From assembly GCA_026708965.1 (NCBI GenBank), contig JAPOTY010000033.1, positions 1-35,835 on the forward strand: a stretch of DNA of 35,835 bases. Direction: 5' to 3'. The notes under the pieces were generated by a model. That model was not told the DNA's origin, ran no database searches, and saw nothing but the letters and a program-made list of their open reading frames with translations. Made by a program: the position numbers and the translations under genes. The DNA is from Gammaproteobacteria bacterium (GTDB lineage: Bacteria > Pseudomonadota > Gammaproteobacteria > Steroidobacterales > Foliamicaceae). Positions 11,240-18,840 of the stretch are shown here, piece by piece; within the stretch, counting starts at the first letter, position 1, and each line of letters opens with the position of its first letter.

Positions 11240-12178
11240 TTGGGACCACTGATGATCGATGTTGCCGGCGAGGCGCTCGCGGATGAGGAGCGGGAAATGC
11301 TCGCCCACCCGGCCGTGGGCGGCGTTATCCTGTTTGCCCGCAACTGCCGCCTGCCGGCGCAGATCCGCCATTTGGTTGCGTCCATTCGTTCGGCTGCGGG
11401 CCGTCCTTTGCTGGTTGCAATCGACCAGGAGGGCGGGCGGGTCCAGCGCATGCGCGCCGGTTTTTCGCGCCTTCCGCCAGCCCGCGCCCTAGGCGAAGCC
11501 TACGATCTCGATCCGGCGGCGGCGCGCGCAAAGGCGCGTGCGCGCGGTCGGCTGCTGGCCTTGGAGCTGGCTGCGGTGGGCATCGATTTCAGCTTTGCGC
11601 CGGTTTTAGACGTGGATTACGGTCGCAGCGCGGTCATAGGCGACCGCGCGCTGCACGGCAACCCGGAGGTGGTCGCGGATCTGGCCTTGGCCTTTGCGGC
11701 GGGCGCCCGAGCGGACGGCATGGCCTGCGTGGCCAAGCATTTTCCCGGGCACGGCTGGGCGGTTGCCGATTCCCACGAGGAAATACCTTCGGATTCAAGG
11801 GATTACGCGCTGATTCGCTCCGATCTGCTGCCGTTCCAAAGGATGGTTGATGACGGCGTGGAAGCGGTGATGACGGCCCATATCCATTACGCCGCCGTTG
11901 ACAAGGCCACGCCCTGCTACTCGCCGCGCTGGCTTCAGCAGGAGCTGCGGGAACGCATGGGTTTTGCCGGCGCAATATTTTCCGACGACCTTTCCATGCA
12001 CGGCGCCGCCCAGGCTGGCGGGCTGCGCGAACGGGCGGCTGCGGCCCTCGCCGCAGGATGCGACATGCTGCCGATTTGCAATAACCCCGAGGGCGTGCGG
12101 GAGCTGCTGGGGAGCTGGACCGCCGCCGCTCCCCGCAGCGCGGAAGAACGTCTCGCCGCTCTTCGCCGCGCGGGCTAG
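11240..12178 (+). CDS. nagZ: beta-N-acetylhexosaminidase (peptidoglycan recycling)
   Basis: 312 residues, GH3 family. NagZ removes GlcNAc from 1,6-anhydro-muropeptides in the cytoplasm and so produces the signal for AmpC-type induction. Visible motifs: LVAIDQEGGRVQR (substrate pocket), KHFPGHGWAVADSHEE with the Asp177/His179 acid-base dyad, and IFSDDLSMHGA with the nucleophile at Asp249. The start is the TTG at 11240, supported by AAGGGAGA (11226–11233) six bases upstream; there is no competing ATG before the conserved start of the barrel. It is coupled to the L,D-transpeptidase gene and converges on csiV. Confidence 0.94.
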   Translation: MGPLMIDVAGEALADEEREMLAHPAVGGVILFARNCRLPAQIRHLVASIRSAAGRPLLVAIDQEGGRVQRMRAGFSRLPPARALGEAYDLDPAAARAKARARGRLLALELAAVGIDFSFAPVLDVDYGRSAVIGDRALHGNPEVVADLALAFAAGARADGMACVAKHFPGHGWAVADSHEEIPSDSRDYALIRSDLLPFQRMVDDGVEAVMTAHIHYAAVDKATPCYSPRWLQQELRERMGFAGAIFSDDLSMHGAAQAGGLRERAAAALAAGCDMLPICNNPEGVRELLGSWTAAAPRSAEERLAALRRAG

Positions 12179-12246
12179 CGGAGCGAGGGCATCCTTTCCT
12201 CGCCGGGAGCGCAGAGAGGTTTCTAAGTTCCCGCTCTTCCCGGCAT

Positions 12247-12903
12247 TCAGTTCCGTGTTTCCGGTTGCGGCCGGTCGCGATAGCGGAACAGCCTTGCGAC
12301 GGCGCCGAACCGCGGATGGTCGAAGTAGTGCGTCTCTCCCAGCAGGAGCCGCCGGCGCTCATGGATCCGGAACTCGTCTCCGCTGCCGGTTGCGTCCGGC
12401 AGACGAAGATCCAGCGCCAGATGCGCAAACCTGTCCTCCTGAAGCGATGCCAGCCCGCTAAAGGGCAGGGCCGCCGCAGAAAGCGTTGAAAGGCGCAGGC
12501 GAGCCGGCTGTCCGTCCCACTCAGCGGGCATGGCCCAAGCGAAATGCGCCAGCGGGCGGTAATCGGCGCTGCGCCGCATAACGGTCCAGATGCCATCCAT
12601 CGCGAACTGGGCGCGCGTGAGGGCAAGAACGCCCGGCGGCGGCGGCGGGGTCGTTGCTCCAGGATCGGGCAGCATGAGCGGCGCCGGGTAGGTTCGCACC
12701 GGCGGCAGGTCCGGGGCTGGCGCGGCCAGGTCCTCGGTGCTGGCCTCCGGCTTCAGCTGCAGGAACACGATCAGTTCCGCCGCCACGCGGAAGCCGCCTT
12801 CCTGGGCAAGCGCCGGTCGCGCCAGGAGCGCCGTCCAGGCCGCGGCCGCGAACAGCAGCAAAAGCCGGGCCTTAAGCCTGTTGGGGGCGGGGAAAGGCTT
12901 CAT
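12247..12903 (-). CDS. csiV: CsiV-family periplasmic protein
   Basis: 218 residues from the ATG at 12903. A signal peptide is evident: basic start MKPFPAPNRLKAR, hydrophobic LLLLFAAAAWTALLA, then cleavage near ALAQEGG. The mature part (FRVAAELIVFLQ … early, then FRIHERRRLLLGETHYFDHPRFG-type end) matches the CsiV family, which in Vibrio binds peptidoglycan and activates the PBP1A cofactor LpoA. The central segment is Pro-rich (TTPPPPPGV). It starts 7 bp after mfd on the same strand, the same order as in Vibrio and Pseudomonas, which supports the call. Only the family assignment is firm; LpoA and PBP1A are outside the window. Confidence 0.8.
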   Translation of the reverse strand: MKPFPAPNRLKARLLLLFAAAAWTALLARPALAQEGGFRVAAELIVFLQLKPEASTEDLAAPAPDLPPVRTYPAPLMLPDPGATTPPPPPGVLALTRAQFAMDGIWTVMRRSADYRPLAHFAWAMPAEWDGQPARLRLSTLSAAALPFSGLASLQEDRFAHLALDLRLPDATGSGDEFRIHERRRLLLGETHYFDHPRFGAVARLFRYRDRPQPETRN

Positions 12904-12910
12904 ATGCGGG

Positions 12911-15900
12911 CTAGTGTACGGGCTGCGCGGATATGCTGGATTGCTCCAGTATGGCGAGCAGCCGCTCCACATAGCGGAAGCGCTCCGCGGAGTCGTCCAG
13001 CGCCGCCCGGAACTTCAGCACGCCGTTCGGCCGCAAAGCAAACTCCTGCGGCTGGCGCTGGGCGAGAGCCACGAGGCGCATCGGATCCACCCGCGTATCC
13101 GCGTGGAATTCCGCTTCGCCGCCCCGGGCCGCGGCTTCCAGCATCCGGATTCCGAGGCCCCGCATCCGTTGCTGGATGCGGGCTTGGCGAAACAGGTTGC
13201 GGGCCGCCTCGGGCATTGGGCCGAAGCGGTCCACGAGCTCCACCTTCAGCTCGTCGAGCTGCGGCGAGCCGGATGCCGACGCAATGCGCTTGTACCAGTT
13301 CAGCCGCTGGTTCACATCAGGCATATAGTCCTCTGGCAGCAAGGCCGCGAGATGCAGCTCCATGTCCGCGCGCGGCGGCGGCGAAGCGGCCGGCCGGCCA
13401 TCGCCGCCGCCGCGCAACTCCTCCACCGCGCGGTTCAGAATCTCATTGTAGAGACTGAAGCCGATCTGCTGGATCTGTCCGGATTGCTCCTCGCCCAGCA
13501 GCTCCCCGGCGCCGCGGATTTCGAGATCGTGGGTGGCCAGCAGGAAACCGGCGCCTAGGTCGCCGGCGGCCTGAATAGCCTCCAGGCGCTTGTGCGCGTC
13601 GGCGGTCATTTCCTTTTCGTGCGGGCGGATCAGATAGGCGTAGGCCTGGTGGTGCGAGCGCCCGACCCGGCCCCTGAGCTGGTGAAGCTGGGCCAGTCCG
13701 AGGCGGTCGGCGCGATTGATCAGCATGGTGTTGGCATGCGGGATGTCCAGCCCGCTCTCGATGATGGTGGTGCATACCAGCACGTCGAAGCGGCGGTGAT
13801 AGAAATCGGTCATCACTCGTTGCAGTTCCGCGTCGAGCAACTGGCCGTGGGCCACCTCCATCCGCACCTCGCCAAGCAGATTCCTGAGTTCGCGCGCCAC
13901 CCGATCGATATCCCGGACCCGGTTATGGACGAAAAAGACCGCTCCGCCGCGGCGCAGCTCGCGCATGCAGGCTTCCCTGATGAGGCTGTTGCGCCACGGC
14001 GTCACGAATGTCTTAACAGCCATCCGCGCCGGCGGCGGCGTGGTGATCAAGGACAGGTCGCGCAAGCCGCCTAAGGACATGTTCAGGGTTCTGGGGATCG
14101 GAGTGGCGGTGAGCGTGAGCACGTGCAGATCGGCGCGCAGGGCCTTGATGCGCTCCTTCTGGCGCACGCCGAAACGGTGTTCCTCGTCCACCACCAGCAG
14201 CCCCAGGCGCTTGAAGCCGATTCGCGGGTTGAGCAGCCCGTGCGAACCCACCACGATATCCACGCGCCCTTCCTTGAGGTCCTGCCTCAAGGCTTCGTTG
14301 GCACGGCCTTTGCCGAAGCGCGTCAGCAGCTCCGCCCGCACCGGCCAGTCGGCGAAGCGGTCGCTGAATAGCCGATGGTGCTGCTGCGCCAGCAGCGTGG
14401 TGGGCGCCAGCACCGCCACCTGGAAGCCCTCCACCAGCGCCGTGAATGCCGCGCGCAAGGCCACTTCGGTCTTGCCGAAGCCCACATCCCCGCAGATCAG
14501 CCGATCCATCGGCGTTCCTTGCGCCAGGTCTTCCAGCACCTGCTCCACGGCGCGTTTCTGGTCATGGGTGAGGCGGTAGGGGAAGCGCGCCGAGAATGCG
14601 CTCATTTCGACCGCCGGGGCCCGCATGGCGGGCATCCGCCGCGCGGCCCGCCGCGCCTGCATTTGCAACAGCTCGGCGGCGGTGTCGCGCACCTGCTGCT
14701 CGGCGCGCCGCTTGATCCGCGCCCAGGCATCCGAGCCCAGCCGATGCAGCGGCGCGTTCTCGGGGTTTCCGCCGGTATAGCGGGTGATGAGCTGCATGTC
14801 CGACACTGGCACGTAGAGGCGATCCCCGCCTGCGTAGCCCACGCGCATGAACTCCGCCGGCGCGCCGCCCGCATCCATGGTTGCGAGGCCCTCGTAGCGG
14901 CCGATGCCATGGTCCTCATGCACCACCGGCGCGCCGGAAGCCAGGTCGGTCAGGCTTTGCAGAATGGCTTCCGGCTCAGGCTGGCCTCTGCGCCGCCGCC
15001 GGGTCAGCGGCCGTTGTCGGCCGAACAGTTCCCGCTCGGTCAGGACCACCAGCCCGTTATCAAGCGCGACCCCGCGGCCAAGAGGACTCTCCGTCAGGCA
15101 TAGCGGCGCGCGCGACGCAAGAAAGGCATCCCAGGATGCCGTCGCCTGCGGCTTCAGACTTTGGCCTTGCAGAAGGTCGCGGACCAGTTCGCGCTGCCCG
15201 GCCGTCTCCGCCGAAAGCAGCACCCGCCTGCCCGGTTCCTCCAGGTACGCGGCAAGCGAGGTGGGCCCTTGGGTTCGCGATAGCGGCAGGCTCGGAGCAG
15301 GGCGAGCGCCGATCGACTGCATGCCGGCGCTTTGCTTGAGGTCGGGAAGCGGGTCGCTGATGCATTCCACGCGCCTGAGTTCGCTCAGGCGCGACTCGTG
15401 GAAGGCGGGAGGCGCAAAGAGTTCCTCCGGGGCGAGGCAGGGCTGCTCCGGATCGCCGTCGCGCTGCCGGAAACGCTCCAGCACGTTCTCCCACTCCGCC
15501 TGCAGGGCGGCGGCGCTGCCCGGCATCATTATCACGACGCTGTCGGCGGGAAGGTAGTCCCACAAGGTTTCGGTGCGCTCGTAGAATAGCGGCAGATAGT
15601 TCTCGGCGCCCTGCGTTGCAGTGCCTTCGCCTGACTTTCGGTAAATTTCCGCCCGCGCGGGATTTTCCGGGAACCGGCGGCGGAAGCGCTCGCGAAACGC
15701 TTCCATGCTTTGCGGGTCCAGCGGCAGCTCGCGCGCCGGCAACAGGCGCAGGGTGTCCAAGGGGCGCGTGCTGCGTTGCGAAGCGGGATTGAATTCGCGG
15801 ATGGATTCCACTTCGAGGTCGAAGAACTCGATCCGCACCGGGGCTGCCGCGCCGCTGGCGTAGAGGTCGATCAGCGCGCCCCGCATGGCGTATTCGCCTG

Positions 15901-16480
15901 CCTCGCTCACCAGCGGCACGCGCACATAGGCGGCATCCTCTAAACGGCGCACGAGGTCCTGCGGATCGAGCGTCTGGCCAACGCGGCAGTCGAACTTCAG
16001 CCAGCGCCGCAGCGCCGCCGCCGGCGGAAGCCGGTCCATCAGCGTGGATGCTGAAACGAACAGCGACAGCGGCGTTGCGGAATCGCCGGCGTCAAGCAAT
16101 CGGGCGAGGGTTTCCAAGCGCCTGGAAACGATCTCGGGGTGCGGGCTGAAGAGGTCGTAAGGCAGCGTTTCGTGGTCGGGCAGGAGCGCCATTTCGTCCT
16201 GCCCTTCGCGCAGCCAGGCCACTTCCCGCATGAAGTGTTCGGCGCGCCCTGGATCAGGCGTGACCACGACCACGCAGGGACCGGCATAGGCGGCGATCAG
16301 GTTAGCGCAGGCCAGCGGGGCCGCGCCTGCGCCCACGCCGCACAGGCGCAAGGCGCGATCGGGCGACCGGGGCCAGTGCAGGCCCGGCAGCGAAGGCGCG
16401 CTCCGCCCGTTTTGATCAGGAAGCGCGTTAGCGATGGCCTTCAACGACCAGATCAGGAATCCCGGCAAAATCCCGCGCAT
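12911..16480 (-). CDS. mfd: transcription-repair coupling factor
   Basis: About 1,180 residues (E. coli 1,148). Mfd removes RNA polymerase stalled at lesions and recruits UvrA. Domains in order: the UvrB-like module (ALLPDHETLPYD near the start), the RNA-polymerase interaction domain (DLASGAPVVHEDHGIGRYEG … DRLYVPVSDMQLI), the RecG-like translocase with Walker A GDVGFGKT (664–671), motif II VVDEEHRFGV and motif VI QLRGRVGRS, and the C-terminal TRCF domain. The start is uncertain. The ATG at 16480 lies 53 bp inside the vapC gene, whereas a TTG at 16444 overlaps it by 17 bp and begins LKAIANALPDQ; both are upstream of conserved sequence. The original 5' end may have been altered when the toxin–antitoxin pair was inserted. 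Confidence 0.95.
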   Translation of the reverse strand: MRGILPGFLIWSLKAIANALPDQNGRSAPSLPGLHWPRSPDRALRLCGVGAGAAPLACANLIAAYAGPCVVVVTPDPGRAEHFMREVAWLREGQDEMALLPDHETLPYDLFSPHPEIVSRRLETLARLLDAGDSATPLSLFVSASTLMDRLPPAAALRRWLKFDCRVGQTLDPQDLVRRLEDAAYVRVPLVSEAGEYAMRGALIDLYASGAAAPVRIEFFDLEVESIREFNPASQRSTRPLDTLRLLPARELPLDPQSMEAFRERFRRRFPENPARAEIYRKSGEGTATQGAENYLPLFYERTETLWDYLPADSVVIMMPGSAAALQAEWENVLERFRQRDGDPEQPCLAPEELFAPPAFHESRLSELRRVECISDPLPDLKQSAGMQSIGARPAPSLPLSRTQGPTSLAAYLEEPGRRVLLSAETAGQRELVRDLLQGQSLKPQATASWDAFLASRAPLCLTESPLGRGVALDNGLVVLTERELFGRQRPLTRRRRRGQPEPEAILQSLTDLASGAPVVHEDHGIGRYEGLATMDAGGAPAEFMRVGYAGGDRLYVPVSDMQLITRYTGGNPENAPLHRLGSDAWARIKRRAEQQVRDTAAELLQMQARRAARRMPAMRAPAVEMSAFSARFPYRLTHDQKRAVEQVLEDLAQGTPMDRLICGDVGFGKTEVALRAAFTALVEGFQVAVLAPTTLLAQQHHRLFSDRFADWPVRAELLTRFGKGRANEALRQDLKEGRVDIVVGSHGLLNPRIGFKRLGLLVVDEEHRFGVRQKERIKALRADLHVLTLTATPIPRTLNMSLGGLRDLSLITTPPPARMAVKTFVTPWRNSLIREACMRELRRGGAVFFVHNRVRDIDRVARELRNLLGEVRMEVAHGQLLDAELQRVMTDFYHRRFDVLVCTTIIESGLDIPHANTMLINRADRLGLAQLHQLRGRVGRSHHQAYAYLIRPHEKEMTADAHKRLEAIQAAGDLGAGFLLATHDLEIRGAGELLGEEQSGQIQQIGFSLYNEILNRAVEELRGGGDGRPAASPPPRADMELHLAALLPEDYMPDVNQRLNWYKRIASASGSPQLDELKVELVDRFGPMPEAARNLFRQARIQQRMRGLGIRMLEAAARGGEAEFHADTRVDPMRLVALAQRQPQEFALRPNGVLKFRAALDDSAERFRYVERLLAILEQSSISAQPVH

Positions 16481-16811
16481 TGGAGCTGATCAGAGTGGCG
16501 CCGCGCATCGCGGCGGTCACTCCGATGGCGATATCCGCCGCGCGCCGTCTCGGCGACCCCAATTGGCGAAAAACCTCCCCTGCGGCATGAGCGAATTGCT
16601 CCGATAAGGGGATGACCCCATTGTCCGCCAGGAATGCGCGCCCGGCAGCCAGTTGTTCCGGCGTTCGCGGGCCGCGCGAGAATTCGTACCAAGCAACCGC
16701 GCTCATCTCGATCACCTCGTCCGAATTGGCTATTTCAAGCAACCGCCGCCGCTCCGGGCCAGCTTTCCCCAACGCGTGAATCAGGAAGTCCGTATCCAGA
16801 TGAACCGTCAT
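16428..16811 (-). CDS. vapC: VapC-family PIN-domain toxin
   Basis: 127 residues. The PIN acidic residues are visible: Asp6 in TVHLDTDFLIHAL, Glu43 in VAWYEFSRG, Asp93 in RRAADIAIGV and Asn/Asp in SSNARDFAGIPDL. This is the classic VapC layout of an Mg2+-dependent endoribonuclease. The start codon shares one base with the antitoxin stop (ATGA), so the two genes are translationally coupled. The 3' end overlaps the presumed start of mfd; the toxin promoter therefore probably drives mfd too. Confidence 0.88.
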   Translation of the reverse strand: MTVHLDTDFLIHALGKAGPERRRLLEIANSDEVIEMSAVAWYEFSRGPRTPEQLAAGRAFLADNGVIPLSEQFAHAAGEVFRQLGSPRRRAADIAIGVTAAMRGATLISSNARDFAGIPDLVVEGHR

Positions 16812-17065
16812 TAAAAGCCCTCATCCTGTTCCTTGAGCCGCCGGATATCCTCTTCGATATCGTGATCTTCAAACAGCTCAATCAATCGATTCAGCACTTG
16901 GACGCGCTTTTTCCTGCGCGCCGGCGACACCCCCATCACGGTTTCCCGATGGTGCAGGACTGAGCGGCGGATCGCTTCGGACGCCGAACATCCATAGCGA
17001 TGGGCAAGCTCGCGCGCCGCCGCTTGAACCTCGTCATCAAGCAGAATCGTCGTGCGCTTATGCAT
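16811..17065 (-). CDS. vapB: VapB-type ribbon-helix-helix antitoxin
   Basis: 84 residues. The N-terminus MHKRTTILLDDEVQAAARELA is a ribbon-helix-helix DNA-binding start, followed by YGCSASEAIRRSVLHHRET. The C-terminal half is highly charged (IELFEDHDIEEDIRRLKEQD), as expected for the toxin-neutralising tail. The gene is immediately upstream of vapC with a 1-bp overlap. It probably represses its own promoter. Confidence 0.82.
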   Translation of the reverse strand: MHKRTTILLDDEVQAAARELAHRYGCSASEAIRRSVLHHRETVMGVSPARRKKRVQVLNRLIELFEDHDIEEDIRRLKEQDEGF

Positions 17066-17075
17066 ATCTTATGGA

Positions 17076-17098
17076 CTTATAAAATACATATAGTATGT
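17076..17098 (-). promoter_or_regulatory. candidate -10 and operator of vapBC
   Basis: On the minus strand TATAAG (17081–17076) could be the -10 of vapBC. The spacer upstream contains the palindrome ACATA-tag-TATGT (17086–17098), a plausible ribbon-helix-helix operator half-site pair. A good -35 is not seen. The remaining gap to 17321 has no gene or structure I can support. Confidence 0.35.
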
Positions 17099-17321
17099 TG
17101 ATTCTACGATGGAGCCATTGGCAGTCAATCCACAAATCAGGCGTTGCCCGATACCCCATGACCGAGGCGATGCTTTCCAGACTACCGCAAGCGATCCGCT
17201 TGACCGACCGGCGCGCTTCTCAGCCTAGACATTAACCAAAGGCGCTGACAGAAGATAATCGGCAGGCGAAGAGCGGGAAGAAGAGTTGAACCTGTAAGTG
17301 TTGCTTGCCGGTTCAGGCCGC

Positions 17322-17639
17322 TCATTGCTTGGAGGTGCTGAGAAGATGCTGGAACAGATCGTCGAGGCGCTTGTTGGTGTCGGCGATTTGACGGTTTGCG
17401 TCCTTTATGTCGGAGCGGAACTGCTCATGTTCCTTCGTCCCTGCTTGGATCGCGGCTTCTATGCGGGCGATGCTGGACTCGCCAACTTTCCCAACGGCTT
17501 CTATACGAGCATTGGTGGCTTCTATCTGCGAACTAAGCTTCGAGCTCACGTTCTGAATGACGATCCAAACAATACCTATGGTTATGGCCGCAAGCGTAGC
17601 CCACGGCAAGAAATCTTGAACTGTCAGGGCGGGTTCCAT
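17322..17639 (-). CDS. hypothetical small membrane protein with coiled coil
   Basis: 105 residues, no family recognised. Residues about 10–31 (LPWATLAAITIGIVWIVI) form one hydrophobic membrane helix with a short N-terminus. Residues 32–100 are a long amphipathic stretch of Ala, Glu, Ile, Lys and Gln (EATNARIEAVGKVGESSIAR, RSDIKDANRQIADTNKRL) that should form a coiled coil. The layout resembles small inner-membrane proteins with a cytoplasmic or periplasmic stalk. No good ribosome-binding site precedes the ATG at 17639. It lies between the vapBC pair and a damaged restriction-like operon on the same strand. Gene reality is likely from composition; function unknown. Confidence 0.6.
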   Translation of the reverse strand: MEPALTVQDFLPWATLAAITIGIVWIVIQNVSSKLSSQIEATNARIEAVGKVGESSIARIEAAIQAGTKEHEQFRSDIKDANRQIADTNKRLDDLFQHLLSTSKQ

Positions 17640-17742
17640 TGGGGGAAGGACTCTGCGCGTTGGTCGTTGCGGATTCTAGCACGATGGGGAGAAACGGCGG
17701 GGCGCAGGGCCTATCAAGCAATCTAGCGTCTTCACCATATGT

Positions 17743-17858
17743 GGGTTCAGACACATGCGAGACTGGGACCGGGATGATTGAGTCGTTGTTTCCGCTTGGT
17801 TGCGGCGGCGGCAAACCCTCCGCCACACCTGGCCCCAGTCCCGCATGTGTCTGAACCC
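17743..17858. repeat. 116-bp element with 28-bp near-perfect inverted ends
   Basis: The left end 17743–17770 (gggttcagacacatgcg…) and the right end 17831–17858 are inverted copies with 26 of 28 positions matching, separated by 60 bp with no coding capacity. One end is also present alone at 7642–7663. The DUF262 reading frame stops resembling its family right where the right end begins, so the element or a rearrangement at it truncated that gene. It could be a MITE-like non-autonomous element or an extragenic palindrome; no transposase related to it is in the window. Confidence 0.65.
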
Positions 17859-18075
17859 GGGAACACATCCGGTAGTACATGACGTTCAAAGGGAATCCCG
17901 CGATTACCGTCTCGATGACCGCCGCAGCCTGTTTCTTATCGTACACGAACTCCCGCTGGAACGGCGGGCGGATGTCGAGGCGGTCGCCGTAGCCCCGCAC
18001 CTGTCCGCTGGCGTTGTCTTCGTGGTAGCTGTTCACCAAGTCACGCACGGTAATGGGGTTGAGATCGATCTTCAT
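17859..18075 (-). pseudogene. DUF262 (GmrSD/ParB-like nuclease) protein, 5' fragment
   Basis: About 70 residues from the ATG at 18075, which has GGAGAGG upstream. The fragment contains the DUF262 core DIRPPFQREFVYDKKQAAAV and GFPLNVMYY, preceded by ITVRDLVNSYHEDNASGQVR. DUF262 is the N-terminal domain of GmrS-type restriction subunits and related ParB-like nucleases. Complete proteins run for several hundred residues more. Here the family match ends at 17859, where the inverted-repeat element begins, and no continuation is found beyond the element. The start codon overlaps the stop of the HEPN-like gene by 4 bp (ATGA), so it was the last gene of the operon. Confidence 0.75.
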
Positions 18076-18834
18076 TCGGGCCTCTCCGGGGTAGAGCTTC
18101 GCTCCGCCCCAATTTTGATGGTCATGTTGGGCGTTTCCTTTCTGTTTTTTCCTAGGCCTGCCAAAGACCAATATTGATGCAGTATGGCCTCCTCTCCGTC
18201 TTTCATTAGCGTGGCCTGAAAGGGGAAGGTTGATTCTTGAAGCTGGGCGGCGAACTTCACAACGGCTTTGCCGAAGGCTATGACCGGCTCCAAATCCTTA
18301 AGTCGGTACCTCCATACGTTAGTCTCTTGCCAGTGATATCGGGCTGCGGACCATTCCCCAAGATCGTCAGCGTAAGCGCAGAAGCCTTCAAGTGTATCGA
18401 GGTCCGCCCCTTCTAAATGATCTGGGTGTTTTCCCTCACATAGCGCAATCGGATCGAGCCGACCCGCGCAATGCTGACTGTAAAGGCTTTTTAGATTTTG
18501 TCCTCTGCTCGGTTATTTTCTCAACAGCGTGCATTAAGGAGTGCTTCGTCCACTTCATAGACTTCCCTTTAGATATTCGTTCTTGGGCATATAGCACCTT
18601 TAGTACGGTTTCTAACCCGATGCAACAAAGATGGTGAGCCAGAGAATATCGTGCGGCCTTGCTGTTTTCTTCGCCGAATTCGGTCGCCTGTTTTCGGCGA
18701 TGTTCAATCCATGCCGCTGTCACGAAATATTCTTCAGCGATGCACAGAGCGTATTGCAGTCCGCCCGTTTTCATCGGGTGGTCTCCAATTAGTTTTACGT
18801 TCTTTCCTTCCGCAGTCACGTCTTCGCTAGACAT
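18072..18834 (-). pseudogene. HEPN-like protein, frameshifted
   Basis: Two frames that belong together. From the ATG at 18834 one frame encodes about 130 residues, including an all-helical segment SLAHHLCCIGLETVLKVLYA and MKWTKHSLMHAVEKI that resembles HEPN nucleotide-binding/RNase domains. It ends at a TGA (18438–18436). The second frame takes over at about 18450–18480 with HCAGRLDPIALCEGKHPDHL and ARYHWQETNVWRYRL. It runs to 18072, giving roughly 250 residues in all if one base is removed. The gene starts 6 bp after the methyltransferase stop and ends in an ATGA overlap with the DUF262 fragment. The HEPN call rests on overall pattern only. Confidence 0.5.
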
Positions 18835-18840
18835 TAGTGA

